DNA of 64,000 nt. It comes from JAXHTY01 sp034189225 (GTDB lineage: Bacteria > Desulfobacterota > Desulfobacteria > Desulfobacterales > Desulfosudaceae). The notes under the pieces are model-generated. The model worked only from the letters and a program-made list of their open reading frames with translations. It did no database searches and had not been told where the DNA came from. The translations under genes and the position numbers were made by a program. Positions 1 through 7,521 of this stretch are shown here, in pieces; position 1 is the first letter of the stretch, and every line of letters starts with the position of its first letter. The stretch spans positions 1-64,000 of the forward strand of contig JAXHVL010000057.1 of the NCBI GenBank assembly GCA_034189225.1, read 5' to 3'.

Positions 1-110
1 CTAAAGACCTCCGCTACACAAACCGAGGTAATATCCCCTGATTCGATAATGGCCTCAATTCATGTAACGGAAGGCTTTAGCCTTCCACAAAAAAACGAGT
101 TCCTTGGAAG
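1..110. repeat. Dispersed repeat R1, partial copy
   Basis: This stretch recurs almost unchanged at about 23807-23920 and 56795-56915, and inverted at about 36935-37005. It carries two short self-complementary words, ggtctaaagacc and aaggctttagcctt, beside ccgctacac or gtagcgg. These words also occur alone at 10999-11102 and 34590-34675. No protein-like reading frame is shared between copies. The left edge is cut by the window. Confidence 0.85.
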
Positions 111-279
111 TCCAATATCTGCGTTGCGATGTATCTCTCGTCATGTCACGTACGGCTAAGTACGCTCCATTCCTCGAGATACATCGACGCCTTGATCTTG
201 AACTTTTTACTTTGCCGTCCCAAAATTGACTTTTTAGGGACCATCAAATTTGCCCAACTTATTTTGTGACGAACCCTTA
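108..279. repeat. Palindromic GTAAAAAGT element plus fragment of a second repeat
   Basis: Positions 108-228 are a long imperfect palindrome running from agtccaatatctgcgttgcg to cttgaactttttac. It is a member of the family also at 6565-6677, 14050-14230, 17650-17850, 27932-28085 and 36684-36820. Positions 243-279 match the right end of the element at 60115-60277 (ttattttgtgacgaaccc). The left arm is fused directly to repeat R1, so these elements are nested or truncated. No gene is seen before 318. Confidence 0.75.
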
Positions 280-317
280 TTGCAGATGTTATCCTTGCCA
301 AAACCCCTGGGGTTTCA

Positions 318-983
318 GTGGGAGAAAGCTGTTTACGTGGTACCAGCAGCATTGTCAGGCTTACACTCAGTAGTCCGGAAGCCTTGATCAAAATTGAACC
401 GAACCTGGTGATACGTGGTACAGTTTTTCCTTGTGAAAAAAGAAGGTTGTGCAGTGTAGCCGAAGAGACGTTTGGAATGACAACCACCGCGACCACGGCT
501 TCAATGCCTGATCTGTATGCAGGAAAGTTGTGTGCGGCACTGGATCGTCAGCATCCAAGGGATATTTTTGATATCAAGGTTTTGTTGGAGAACGAGGGAA
601 TCACGGATAAGATTCGTACTGCTTTTGTGGCCTATCTGGCCAGCCATGACCGTCCAATGAGCGAATTGCTTGATCCCGGCAGGACTGAATTCAGATATTT
701 ATATGAGCGCCAATTCGCCGGGATGACCATGATACACGTGGATTATGAGGAACTGGTCGATATCCGCGAAAAGATGATCCATACATTAAGCTTAGCAATG
801 ACAAAAGATGAAAAGGACTTTCTCATTTCAGTCAAGCAGGGTGTGCCCAGGTGGGACCTGATGCCCATAACAGGGCTCGACCAATTACCGGCAATTCAAT
901 GGAAGCTTATGAATATTCGAAAAATGAACAGAACCAAGCACGTCAGGGCCGTTAATAAGCTCAGAAGAGTGCTGGAAAGGTAG
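318..983 (+). pseudogene. AbiEii/AbiGii-family nucleotidyltransferase toxin, 5'-truncated
   Basis: From about codon 24 the frame reads like the central and C-terminal part of an AbiEii/AbiGii toxin: IKIEPNLVIRGTVFP, then DLYAGKLCAALDRQHPRDIFD, then a C-terminal helical part with GVPRW and LPAIQWKLMNI. AbiEii toxins are normally about 300 residues and begin with a nucleotidyltransferase core (GGxAL near a D-x-D pair). That N-terminal half is absent, and the DNA upstream is repeat sequence. The first 20 or so residues before EALIKIEP look like noise. No AbiEi-type antitoxin gene is visible, though it could lie left of the window. The remnant is likely inactive. Confidence 0.75.
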
Positions 984-1031
984 TCGCCGCCTGCGGATTG
1001 GTGTTATTCGCGGGCAGGAGTTCCGAAGGAA

Positions 1032-1319
1032 ATGCGCAAGAGGACATCTTTACTGATCATAGGGGCTGGAGGGTACGGCCGGACCGTTCTTGAGGCGGTT
1101 CGGATGGGCGTTGAATTTGAAGTCGCCGGCTTTTTGGACGATGTCTACCCGGAACTCGGGGAAGCCTGCGGGCTGCCCGTGCTGGGCAGTACCGCGGACC
1201 TGCAACAGGGACTGAAGTTCTCCGGGCTTGCAGTGGTGGCCATCGGATGTGCCCTGGGATACAATTCTGAAACAGCGCCCTGGGAAGTATATGGCCCGGG
1301 AACCGGTTTCGGGGAATGA
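1032..1319 (+). pseudogene. PglD/NeuD-type sugar O-acyltransferase, N-terminal fragment
   Basis: Residues 1-72 form a PglD_N-like Rossmann fold: LLIIGAGGYGRTVLEAV, then FLDDVYPE, then LPVLGSTADL and VVAIG. Family members continue for about 130 more residues with a left-handed beta-helix of hexapeptide repeats that binds acetyl-CoA. Here the similarity stops after VVAIG and the last 20 residues are unrelated, so the catalytic half is missing. These enzymes N- or O-acetylate amino sugars for surface glycans, which suits the cluster. It lies 18 bp before the phosphoglycosyltransferase gene and was probably once in its operon. Confidence 0.7.
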
Positions 1320-1336
1320 TATTTTGAGAGTAGGCT

Positions 1337-2392
1337 GTGGAAATGATGTTTTTGCTATTGTTTATCTGTATTGCCCTGGCCTCTGTGCTGCTGACCTGGG
1401 GATTGCGGCGCTATGCCCTGTCTCACAGTCTGATCGACATACCCAATGAGCGCAGCTCGCATGAGATTCCCACGCCCCGGGGGGGCGGGGTGTCCATTGT
1501 TCTGACTTTTCTTGCGGGGTTGATTATACTGGAATTTGCCGGCTTTTTGCCGGTTTTTTTGTTTTGGGCCCTGTTTGGAAGCGGTGCGGTGGCCGCGCTG
1601 ATCGGCTGGGGGGATGATCGTTTGGATTTGCCTGCACGGCTGCGGTTGCCCGGGCATTTTATCGGTGCGATATGGGCGCTTGTCTGGTTGGGCGGGTTGC
1701 CGGTGTTGCCCTGGTTCGGGGTGGAGATAAACCTGGGGATTGCAGGGCATATTCTGGCGGCAATATATCTGGTCTGGCTGCTGAATTTATACAATTTCAT
1801 GGACGGGATAAACGGGATTGCCGGGATTGAGGCCATCACCGTTTGTGCGGGCGGAATTGTATTGTTTGTAATTTCCGGCGAACAGGCAGAGGGTATGTGG
1901 ATGTTGCCGGCGCTGCTGGCTGCGGCGGCTGTTGGTTTCCTGTTCTGGAATTTTCCAAAAGCCAGGATTTTTATGGGCGATGCGGCAAGCGGGTTTCTCG
2001 GGCTGGTGCTGGGGGTGATGTCCATCAATGCGGGCTGGGCTGCGCCTGAGTTGTTCTGGGGCTGGGTGATTCTGCTGGGTGCATTTATCGTGGATTCCAC
2101 TGTTACGCTTTTGCGAAGGGCCTTGCGGGGAGAAAAAGTATATGAGGCGCATTGTTGTCATGCCTACCAGAATGCGGCGCAAAAGTACGGGTCACATACC
2201 CCGGTAACGCTTGTGTATGGAGCAATCAACCTGTTTTGGCTGCTTCCCGCGGCCTCGTTTGTTGTAGCCGGTTTACTGAAAGGTGCCTTGGGGGTTGTTG
2301 TTGCGTATGCGCCGTTGGTGGTGGGGGCGGTTTGGTTTGGGGCGGGGAAACCTGCTGACCCGGAGATTATAAAAGGGGGGCAAAATGATTGA
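1337..2392 (+). CDS. WecA/WbpL-type undecaprenyl-phosphate sugar-1-phosphate transferase
   Basis: A 351-residue polytopic membrane protein of the MraY/WecA/TagO family. It moves a UDP-HexNAc 1-phosphate onto undecaprenyl phosphate to start O-antigen or capsule repeat units. Family motifs are in order: LIDIPNERSSHEIPTPRGGG near residues 34-53, GWGDDRLDLP with the Asp pair near 93-102, NLYNFMDGINGIAG near 151-164, NFPKARIFMGDAASGFLG near 205-222, and a late cytoplasmic loop HCCHAYQNAAQKYG. The start is GTG at 1337 behind a gagagtagg stretch; ATG at 1343 is the alternative. Length is normal for WbpL-like proteins. The preceding PglD fragment suggests the natural substrate may be an acetamido sugar. 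Confidence 0.9.
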   Translation: MEMMFLLLFICIALASVLLTWGLRRYALSHSLIDIPNERSSHEIPTPRGGGVSIVLTFLAGLIILEFAGFLPVFLFWALFGSGAVAALIGWGDDRLDLPARLRLPGHFIGAIWALVWLGGLPVLPWFGVEINLGIAGHILAAIYLVWLLNLYNFMDGINGIAGIEAITVCAGGIVLFVISGEQAEGMWMLPALLAAAAVGFLFWNFPKARIFMGDAASGFLGLVLGVMSINAGWAAPELFWGWVILLGAFIVDSTVTLLRRALRGEKVYEAHCCHAYQNAAQKYGSHTPVTLVYGAINLFWLLPAASFVVAGLLKGALGVVVAYAPLVVGAVWFGAGKPADPEIIKGGQND

Positions 2393-2450
2393 AGACAAAT
2401 ACACGATATTGGCCGAAGATATCCGGGCTTTGTTTGAAAAGAAATTTTAG
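2385..2450 (+). other. Tiny reading frame with in-frame amber, unknown
   Basis: ATG at 2385 overlaps the end of the glycosyltransferase gene and has a good ribosome site (gggggg, 5 bases upstream). It encodes 21 residues (MIEDKYTILAEDIRALFEKK...) and then TAG at 2448. If the TAG is skipped, the same frame goes on with 28 plausible residues (KFSVEDLDKVADIIRI...). It may be a nonsense-damaged small gene or a truncated gene start. I do not recognise it. Confidence 0.3.
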
Positions 2451-2539
2451 AAGTTCTCTGTCGAAGACCTGGACAAGGTCGCAGACATCATAAGGATTGA
2501 AAATTGGGGGTCCAATGTTCGAGATCAAGGTTATTAATA

Positions 2540-2580
2540 TTGACAATCTGGCCCAAAACATGTACATTATATCTGTACAT
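2540..2580 (+). promoter_or_regulatory. yefM-yoeB promoter and autoregulatory operator
   Basis: TTGACA at 2540-2545 is followed after 17 nt by TACATT at 2563-2568. Overlapping the -10 is an inverted repeat ATGTACA (2560-2566) / TGTACAT (2574-2580). Each arm holds TGTACA, the hexamer bound by the YefM-YoeB complex in E. coli. The arms lie 13 bp apart, so antitoxin binding would cover the -10. A Shine-Dalgarno sequence (taggagg) follows before the ATG at 2598. Confidence 0.75.
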
Positions 2581-2597
2581 AAAATTAGGAGGCAGAT

Positions 2598-2876
2598 ATG
2601 ACAATACAAACAACATACACTCATGCCAGGGCAAACTTGGCTTCTTTATTAGATGAAGTAACTAAAAACCGAGAAGTTGTTATTATCCAGCGACGTGGGA
2701 GTGAAGATGTCGCCATGATAACCGCCGACGAGTTGGCCGGTGTACTCGAAACAGCACACCTGCTTCGGTCACCCAAAAATGCAAAGCGACTCCTTTCGGC
2801 ACTTGATAGAGTCCGTAAAGGATATGGTTCCCCTCAAACGATTGATGACCTTCGAAATGAGGTCGGCTTTGAGTAA
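2598..2876 (+). CDS. yefM: Type II antitoxin, Phd/YefM family
   Basis: A 92-residue protein with the Phd/YefM N-terminal DNA-binding fold (ARANLASLLDEVTKNREVVIIQRR, with VAMITADELAGV after it) and a C-terminal tail that should neutralise the toxin (LLRSPKNAKRLLSALDRVRKG). It pairs with the YoeB-type toxin gene that overlaps its 3' end by 20 nt, the standard order of these modules. Its own promoter carries two TGTACA boxes, supporting autorepression by the antitoxin-toxin complex. The start at 2598 has a clear ribosome site. Confidence 0.92.
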   Translation: MTIQTTYTHARANLASLLDEVTKNREVVIIQRRGSEDVAMITADELAGVLETAHLLRSPKNAKRLLSALDRVRKGYGSPQTIDDLRNEVGFE

Positions 2877-3165
2877 AAGTGATAAGAAACCATCCGGTAT
2901 CAAAAAGCAGAGAGAATCTGTTTTTCAGCCAGAGTTTATAGAGGATCTACGATACTGGGTGGAGACTGATCGCAAAACAGCACTCCGTATTTTTCAATTG
3001 GTCGAGGCGGTTATGCGGAACCCTTTTCAAGGTATCGGTAAACCTGAACCTCTAAAGTCTCTTGGATCAGGTGTCTGGTCCCGTCGAATAACGCAAGAAC
3101 ATCGGCTCGTTTATGCCGTTAGGCATGAAAGAATCGATTTTGTGCAAGCACGTTATCATTATTGA
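2857..3165 (+). CDS. yoeB: YoeB-type ribosome-dependent mRNA interferase toxin
   Basis: The YoeB/Txe family cleaves mRNA in the ribosomal A site. The start chosen is ATG at 2857, inside the antitoxin gene; it gives 102 residues, slightly longer than the usual 84-90. Family signatures are FIEDLRYWVETDRKTALRIFQLVEAV, NPFQGIGKPEPLK, SRRITQEHRLVYAV and a C-terminal ARYHY carrying the conserved His-Tyr end. The expected Glu, Arg and His catalytic residues are all present, so the toxin looks intact. The stop codon overlaps the proposed start of the MFS gene. Confidence 0.92.
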   Translation: MRSALSKSDKKPSGIKKQRESVFQPEFIEDLRYWVETDRKTALRIFQLVEAVMRNPFQGIGKPEPLKSLGSGVWSRRITQEHRLVYAVRHERIDFVQARYHY

Positions 3166-4376
3166 AAATCGTCTCAAAAAAAGCTGCCAACAAGGGCTTT
3201 TACCGCAAATTGCCGAAAGGCATTTGGGCGCTTGGATTTGTCTCGATGTTTATGGACAGCTCATCCGAGCTTGTTCACAGCCTCTTGCCGATATTCATGG
3301 CTACAACGCTCGGTGCATCCATGGTCACCATTGGGATCGTTGAAGGCTTTGCCGAGGCAGCAGCTTCGATCACCAAGGTTTTTTCGGGAGTGATTAGCGA
3401 TTACTTCCAGAAACGAAAGTTTCTGGCTGTGATTGGATACGGCCTGGCTGCCATAACCAAGCCAATATTTCCACTTGCCACATCAATTGGGTGGGTGTTC
3501 GGAGCACGCTTTGTCGATCGCATCGGTAAAGGCATTCGCGGTGCGCCACGCGACGCTCTCGTCGCCGATATTGCACCAGAGCAGCTTCGGGGTGCGGCCT
3601 ACGGTTTGCGCCAGGCGCTCGATTCGGTAGGGGCCTTTGTCGGTCCGCTGCTCGCGGTCGCATTCATGATTTGGTTCGCAAACGACATCAAAGCCGTGTT
3701 GTGGGTGGCGGTACTACCGGCGTTTATCGCGGTACTCCTGCTGATCGTTGGAGTGCGCGAACCCGAATCGTTAGTCCATGCCGTCGCTCATAGAAATCTC
3801 TTGTCCTTGAATAATGCCAAACGCTTGCGGCTGCGGTACTGGCTTGTAGTTGCGCTCGGAGCAGTATTTACTCTCGCTCGTTTTAGTGAGGCGTTTCTGA
3901 TTCTGCGTGCCCGGGACGTCGGGCTGGCTATCGGCTACGTGCCCGTAATCATGATTGTAATGAATGTTGTCTATTCCATATTTGCGTATCCAGCAGGCGC
4001 GGCGGCTGATCGTATTTCCGCGCGAACGCTTCTATTGATGGGACTTGGGATACTCGTCGTGGCTGATATCGTGTTGGCAATAGCTGCCTCGCCTGGGATC
4101 GCATTGCTTGGCTCGGCTTTCTGGGGCGTGCATATGGCACTGACCCAAGGATTGCTCTCGAAACTTGTTGCCGATACTGCGCCTGCTAATCTGCGCGGTA
4201 CGGCCTTCGGGATTTTTAATCTGGTCAGTGGAGGGGCATTATTGCTGGCAAGTGTCATTGCAGGGTCATTGTGGAACATGTTCGGCGCCTCGGCGACATT
4301 TATTGCAGGAGCATCGTTCGCGGCTTTCGCGGCAATGGGGTTGCTCCTTTACCGTCCTAATGCGCGGGTTACATAG
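3162..4376 (+). CDS. Major facilitator superfamily transporter
   Basis: A 404-residue protein with about 12 hydrophobic segments and the loop signature RFVDRIGKGIRGAPRD between helices 4 and 5, then LRGAAYGLRQALDSVGAFVGPLLA. A second half shows the same pattern (LRGTAFGIFNLVSGGALLLASVIAG). Substrate is unknown. The start is TTG at 3162, overlapping the yoeB stop as TTGA, which is unusual; a start a few codons downstream is possible. Nothing functional links a permease to the toxin pair, so close packing may come from a deletion or from joint transfer. Confidence 0.85.
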   Translation: MKIVSKKAANKGFYRKLPKGIWALGFVSMFMDSSSELVHSLLPIFMATTLGASMVTIGIVEGFAEAAASITKVFSGVISDYFQKRKFLAVIGYGLAAITKPIFPLATSIGWVFGARFVDRIGKGIRGAPRDALVADIAPEQLRGAAYGLRQALDSVGAFVGPLLAVAFMIWFANDIKAVLWVAVLPAFIAVLLLIVGVREPESLVHAVAHRNLLSLNNAKRLRLRYWLVVALGAVFTLARFSEAFLILRARDVGLAIGYVPVIMIVMNVVYSIFAYPAGAAADRISARTLLLMGLGILVVADIVLAIAASPGIALLGSAFWGVHMALTQGLLSKLVADTAPANLRGTAFGIFNLVSGGALLLASVIAGSLWNMFGASATFIAGASFAAFAAMGLLLYRPNARVT

Positions 4377-4397
4377 CACAGTACAGGCATATGATCT

Positions 4398-4740
4398 AGG
4401 CTGCCCAACGAAAGCGAGTTGTTTTTCAGCCAGCAGCGCTATTTGGGTGCCCCGGCGCATTTTTTTCTGGCCGATGTGCGGGATGGGATTTCGTGCCGAT
4501 TAACAGCCAGTAATGAAGGATGTATGATGGACAAACAAGAGAGGTGTATGATAAAAAGAGAATTGAATCTACCTGCGGCAGGCACGGAAACATTTTTTTT
4601 ATGGGGGCCGCGGCAAACAGGAAAGTCCACGCTGTTGAGAAGTGCCTATCCGGATGCGGTGATGTTTACAAAATGAGGTGTGTAAATTTCGCAAACAGCA
4701 ATCTGTATCAAAGGTCGTTTATTCAGTATCCGTGTGGGTA
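4398..4740 (+). pseudogene. Scattered remnant of a polysaccharide SDR (dehydratase) gene
   Basis: Positions 4398-4490 closely match 7804-7890 inside the intact dehydratase gene (translation SELFFSQQRYLGAPAHFFLADVRD versus SELFFTQQRYLDTSAHFFLADIRD). A second weaker match at about 4686-4740 (gcaaacagcaatctgtatcaaagg) corresponds to about 8150-8200 of the same gene. The pieces lie in the same order as in the intact copy, with the AAA ATPase stub lodged between them. This is a decayed duplicate. Confidence 0.65.
4548..4676 (+). pseudogene. AAA ATPase (DUF4143 type), 5' stub
   Basis: ATG at 4548 follows a good ribosome site (agagagg). It encodes 42 residues matching the start of the DUF4143-type ATPases (MIKRELNLPAAG, then FFLWGPRQTGKSTLL with an intact Walker A). 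The frame ends at TGA after YPDAVMFTK, where intact proteins run on for over 300 residues. The matching 3' end of such a gene is at 6676-6777, on the far side of the two-gene peptidase module. The fragment alone cannot be a working ATPase. Confidence 0.7.
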
Positions 4741-4743
4741 AAA

Positions 4744-5142
4744 ATGTGTGTATGGCAGTATGATCCCGGGGAAGGAAAGAAAAAGCATGCATGGAACAGG
4801 GACGAAGCCGGATTTGACCCTTCTGGCAAAGGGCCGATTGGCAAATGCCACTGCTCCATAACCCGGGAATTTGCAGAAACTTTGCTAAACAATGGATTTT
4901 CGGTGTTTGCAGATGGCGATCCTGACGTTCCCGAAAGGATTTACAATGTGTACAAAGGTGTTGTATATGAAGCAAGGAGAACTGAATACGGAAAATCCTT
5001 TCACGGCTTTCCCTGGCGGGGAGACAAGGGTATCAGTCGAAGGATTCCGGCCAGAATAATAAAACAGCTTGAAGCTCGTGCAAAAAAAGCCAATGAGCTT
5101 CGGGAGTTTAAAAGATGGATGAAGAAATACGGCGGACGATAG
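4744..5142 (+). CDS. Small basic protein of unknown function, partner of the downstream peptidase
   Basis: ATG at 4744 gives 132 residues. An earlier in-frame ATG at 4678 lies in remnant sequence and is less likely. I do not recognise the family. Visible features are an N-terminal part with three Cys (MCVW, KGPIGKCHCSITREF), a central RIYNVYKGVVYEARRTEYG, and a strongly basic C-terminus (RRIPARIIKQLEARAKKANELREFKRWMKKYGGR), which could bind nucleic acid or a partner. It overlaps the start of the ImmA/IrrE-type gene by 28 nt, so the two are probably translated together. That layout suggests a toxin/antitoxin-like or regulator/peptidase pair, but this is inference. Confidence 0.6.
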   Translation: MCVWQYDPGEGKKKHAWNRDEAGFDPSGKGPIGKCHCSITREFAETLLNNGFSVFADGDPDVPERIYNVYKGVVYEARRTEYGKSFHGFPWRGDKGISRRIPARIIKQLEARAKKANELREFKRWMKKYGGR

Positions 5143-6560
5143 GAAGCAGAGAATCGCTTGAAATTTTCCTGAACCTTTTCTACGATGAAGACCATCCGCG
5201 CAGCCTGGCATGGGGCGAGATGCTTGTATCCTTGAACAACGAGCCCGTATGGTGCGCCGAATCCAGTGACGGACAGGATGCTCCCGTAGCATGGGCATGG
5301 TTAGAGCTACTGGAGTTTTTGGGTGATAAATGGCCCTGGCTGCTTATGGAGGAAAAATATCCCATATCCATAACTCCTTTGCATCCGGGGAAAATGCGCC
5401 ATGAAGCTGAAAAACGATGGGAAAGCATGGGCGAGGAGCAGTTCCTTGAAGAGGATGAGCGTCTTTTTAGGTTCGAGGGCCGGCACGACTTGGCAATGGG
5501 GCTGAAGGGAATCTTTTTGCCGTCGCTTTTCATTTTGCGGCAGGGCAAAAAGGCATGGGTCTACTCCGATAGTGTGCGGCTTTTTGTCTGGTTTCAAGAG
5601 GTTATTGATACCTTAAGCGAGCTTGGCGATTGTCTGGCAAATTACATTGAAGACTGCAGGGATTCCCGCGCCGCGCGTGCAGTGCAGCGCTGGAGGGATC
5701 GGGAGCAAAGGGCGAAGGAATTGTTCTGGGAGCTTCGAACCGGCATGACCAGCGAGATAAGATCAAAGCTTGAACAAGGGCAATCTCCACGGGTTTTCTG
5801 GGAGACCGATACCGAAAGGGTGGACTTTGACAACGAGCTGCTGGCTGCCGCCAGATTAAGCGCCGGCGTTGTAAGGGTTGAAGAGCAGCAGGCGATCCTG
5901 AAATGCATAAAAGATGTTCCCTTTCGGCAAGTTCAACGCCTGGAAGCGGTTGCCGGGCAAATTGCTTCCGGGCTGGATGAAAACATGCGTCCCTATGAGC
6001 AAGGGTATGCTGCCGCCAAGGCGCTGCGGCGGATTCTGGAGCTTGATCCTGAAAACCCGGCAGAGCCGGAACAAATTTTTGGTGAATGGGATGTGGAAAT
6101 CTTGGAAATTAGGCTTGATCGTTGTCCCCTGGATGCAGTGGCGGCATGGGGGCCCCGTCATGGTCCGGCGGTGATTCTCAACACCGGCGAAGGTGCAAGA
6201 CCTGCCCATGAACACGGGCGCAGAAGTACCCTGGCCCATGAAATATGCCATCTTCTTGTTGACCGGAAAGGCGCGCTTCCGTTTGCAGAGGCCCTGGGCG
6301 GCCATACTGCCCTGTACGTGGAACAAAGGGCCAGAGCGTTTGCGGCTGAATTCCTGCTGCCGGAAGAAACAGGGGTGCAATATGTCAGGCGCTATACAGA
6401 TCTCCAGGAGGTGCTCGAAAAAATGAGCGCAGACTTTGCCGTCAGCATTGAACTGGCGGCTCTGCAGATAAAAAATTCCCGCCTTTATTTTGATTTAAAC
6501 GGGGAGGAACAGCTGATTCTCTCCAGGAATACGGAAAATCACATCTTTTACAATCTTTGA
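5115..6560 (+). CDS. ImmA/IrrE-type (M78) metallopeptidase with long unknown N-terminal region
   Basis: A 481-residue protein. Residues about 325-420 carry an ImmA/IrrE-like zinc peptidase: HExxH as H375-E376-I-C-H379 in TLAHEICHLLVD, then EQRARAFAAEFLLP, where E403 is the likely third ligand. The preceding 320 residues show no domain I know. They contain Trp-rich stretches (WAWLELLEFLGDKWPWLLMEE) and a helical region RAVQRWRDREQRAKELFWEL. Such peptidases cleave repressors or antitoxins in mobile elements and stress switches (ImmA on ImmR, IrrE on DdrO). It starts inside the small basic gene, so that protein is a natural candidate substrate or partner. No HTH repressor is visible nearby. Confidence 0.8.
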   Translation: MDEEIRRTIGSRESLEIFLNLFYDEDHPRSLAWGEMLVSLNNEPVWCAESSDGQDAPVAWAWLELLEFLGDKWPWLLMEEKYPISITPLHPGKMRHEAEKRWESMGEEQFLEEDERLFRFEGRHDLAMGLKGIFLPSLFILRQGKKAWVYSDSVRLFVWFQEVIDTLSELGDCLANYIEDCRDSRAARAVQRWRDREQRAKELFWELRTGMTSEIRSKLEQGQSPRVFWETDTERVDFDNELLAAARLSAGVVRVEEQQAILKCIKDVPFRQVQRLEAVAGQIASGLDENMRPYEQGYAAAKALRRILELDPENPAEPEQIFGEWDVEILEIRLDRCPLDAVAAWGPRHGPAVILNTGEGARPAHEHGRRSTLAHEICHLLVDRKGALPFAEALGGHTALYVEQRARAFAAEFLLPEETGVQYVRRYTDLQEVLEKMSADFAVSIELAALQIKNSRLYFDLNGEEQLILSRNTENHIFYNL

Positions 6561-6564
6561 TGGC

Positions 6565-6677
6565 GCCGTAAAAAGTCCAATATCTGCGTTACGCGCAATT
6601 TCTCAGAATTTCACGTACGCCTAAGTACGCTGCATTCTTCGAAATTGCGCAAGCCTTGATCTTGAACTTTTTACGGC
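6565..6677. repeat. Palindromic GTAAAAAGT element
   Basis: A long imperfect palindrome with outer arms GCCGTAAAAAGTCCAA and TTGAACTTTTTACGGC. Inner arms pair GCGCAATTTCTCAGAATTTC with GAAATTGCGC. It belongs to the same family as 108-228 and 36684-36820. It lies between the peptidase stop and the 3' stub of the AAA ATPase. As RNA it would fold into one long hairpin and could act as a terminator. Confidence 0.8.
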
Positions 6678-6777
6678 TGTCTGTTGTGAGGATAAACAAA
6701 GAATCACCAGCGATGGCATTGAAATAATCCCGGCCGTTGAGTTTTCGCAGTTGTTGTATCAGGGAGAACTGTTTTAG
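6676..6777 (+). pseudogene. AAA ATPase (DUF4143 type), 3' stub
   Basis: The frame reads VCCEDKQRITSDGIEIIPAV then EFSQLLYQGELF and a TAG at 6775. This matches the C-terminal signature of DUF4143-type ATPases, in which a short charged linker leads to DGIEILP and a final aromatic/GE motif. It begins right at the arm of the palindromic repeat. With the 5' stub at 4548-4676 it brackets the basic-protein/peptidase module, as if one ATPase gene had been split. The call rests on motif recognition only. Positions 6778-6859 hold nothing recognised. Confidence 0.55.
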
Positions 6778-6859
6778 GCTCAAGGGAGTGCGCGGGGGGC
6801 GGAGGCCAGGGCTGCGGGGATGGATATAGAAATGGAGATAATTCAATGAGATTTAGGAA

Positions 6860-7261
6860 TTAATGCGGAGGATTGAAAAGCCGATAGACGAGGTTGCTGA
6901 TGTTTTGAAAATGATGATCCATGGTTACAAGTTCCGCGCCGGATTCCATGGTCTGGGCGGCTATCCAGATGTCATTGGAAGGAATGGGGGTTCCCTGCTG
7001 TTTCAGCCGGGCGGCGATTCTGGAATATCGGTCCGATGTAATTTCCGTCAGCGGGATGATCTCAACTGCCGGATGTGCCAGGAACCGGTTTAATTCTTCC
7101 ATGTTTTTGTCAAATCGGGCGCCGCCCCGGAAACCGAACAGGAGTTCCCCCAGTACGATGGGAGATACAAGTACGGAGCCGGCCCGGGCAAGGTATTCAA
7201 TCACTTCGGTGTAACCCAGTTTAAAGCCCACGTAAGCGTTGGTGTCGATAATGAGTTTCAT
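6860..7261 (-). CDS. vapC: PIN-domain ribonuclease toxin, VapC type
   Basis: A 133-residue PIN-domain protein. The acidic pocket shows as KLIIDTN (first Asp), ELLFG (Glu), PSNDIWIAA (Asp) and LVTMDHHF (last Asp). VapC toxins are Mg-dependent endoribonucleases that cut tRNA or rRNA. ATG at 7261 overlaps the vapB stop as ATGA, so translation is coupled; GTG at 7267 is an alternative. All catalytic residues are present. A broken relative of this module sits at 17907-18215. Confidence 0.92.
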   Translation of the reverse strand: MKLIIDTNAYVGFKLGYTEVIEYLARAGSVLVSPIVLGELLFGFRGGARFDKNMEELNRFLAHPAVEIIPLTEITSDRYSRIAARLKQQGTPIPSNDIWIAAQTMESGAELVTMDHHFQNISNLVYRLFNPPH

Positions 7262-7503
7262 CTCCACATTTCTTCGTCTATCTGCTCGCAGGATTGTATC
7301 GTGGCTTCAAAATCAACGGCTTCTTCCCGGCTCCAGCCGCCTCCCAGCTGTTTTAAGGAGGCGGCGGCTTTTTGGTCTTTTTGAAATTCTTTATGAATAA
7401 TTTCCTTGATTACTTGATTGATGGATTTTCCGCTATGGCGCGCGGTTTTTCGTATCTCTTTTTCAACTTCCCGGTCTAAGCCGCGTATGGTAAATTGTTG
7501 CAT
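7258..7503 (-). CDS. vapB: VapB/FitA-type ribbon-helix-helix antitoxin
   Basis: An 81-residue protein. Its N-terminus is a ribbon-helix-helix of the FitA/VapB type (QFTIRGLDREVEKEIRKTA, then GKSINQVIKEII). Its C-terminal half (LKQLGGGWSREEAVDFEATI) should wrap the VapC active site. It precedes vapC with an ATGA overlap. The ribosome site (ggagtg) lies just before the ATG, and the promoter region contains a perfect palindrome expected to be its operator. Confidence 0.92.
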   Translation of the reverse strand: MQQFTIRGLDREVEKEIRKTARHSGKSINQVIKEIIHKEFQKDQKAAASLKQLGGGWSREEAVDFEATIQSCEQIDEEMWR

Positions 7504-7521
7504 GACTCACTCCTTAACTCT

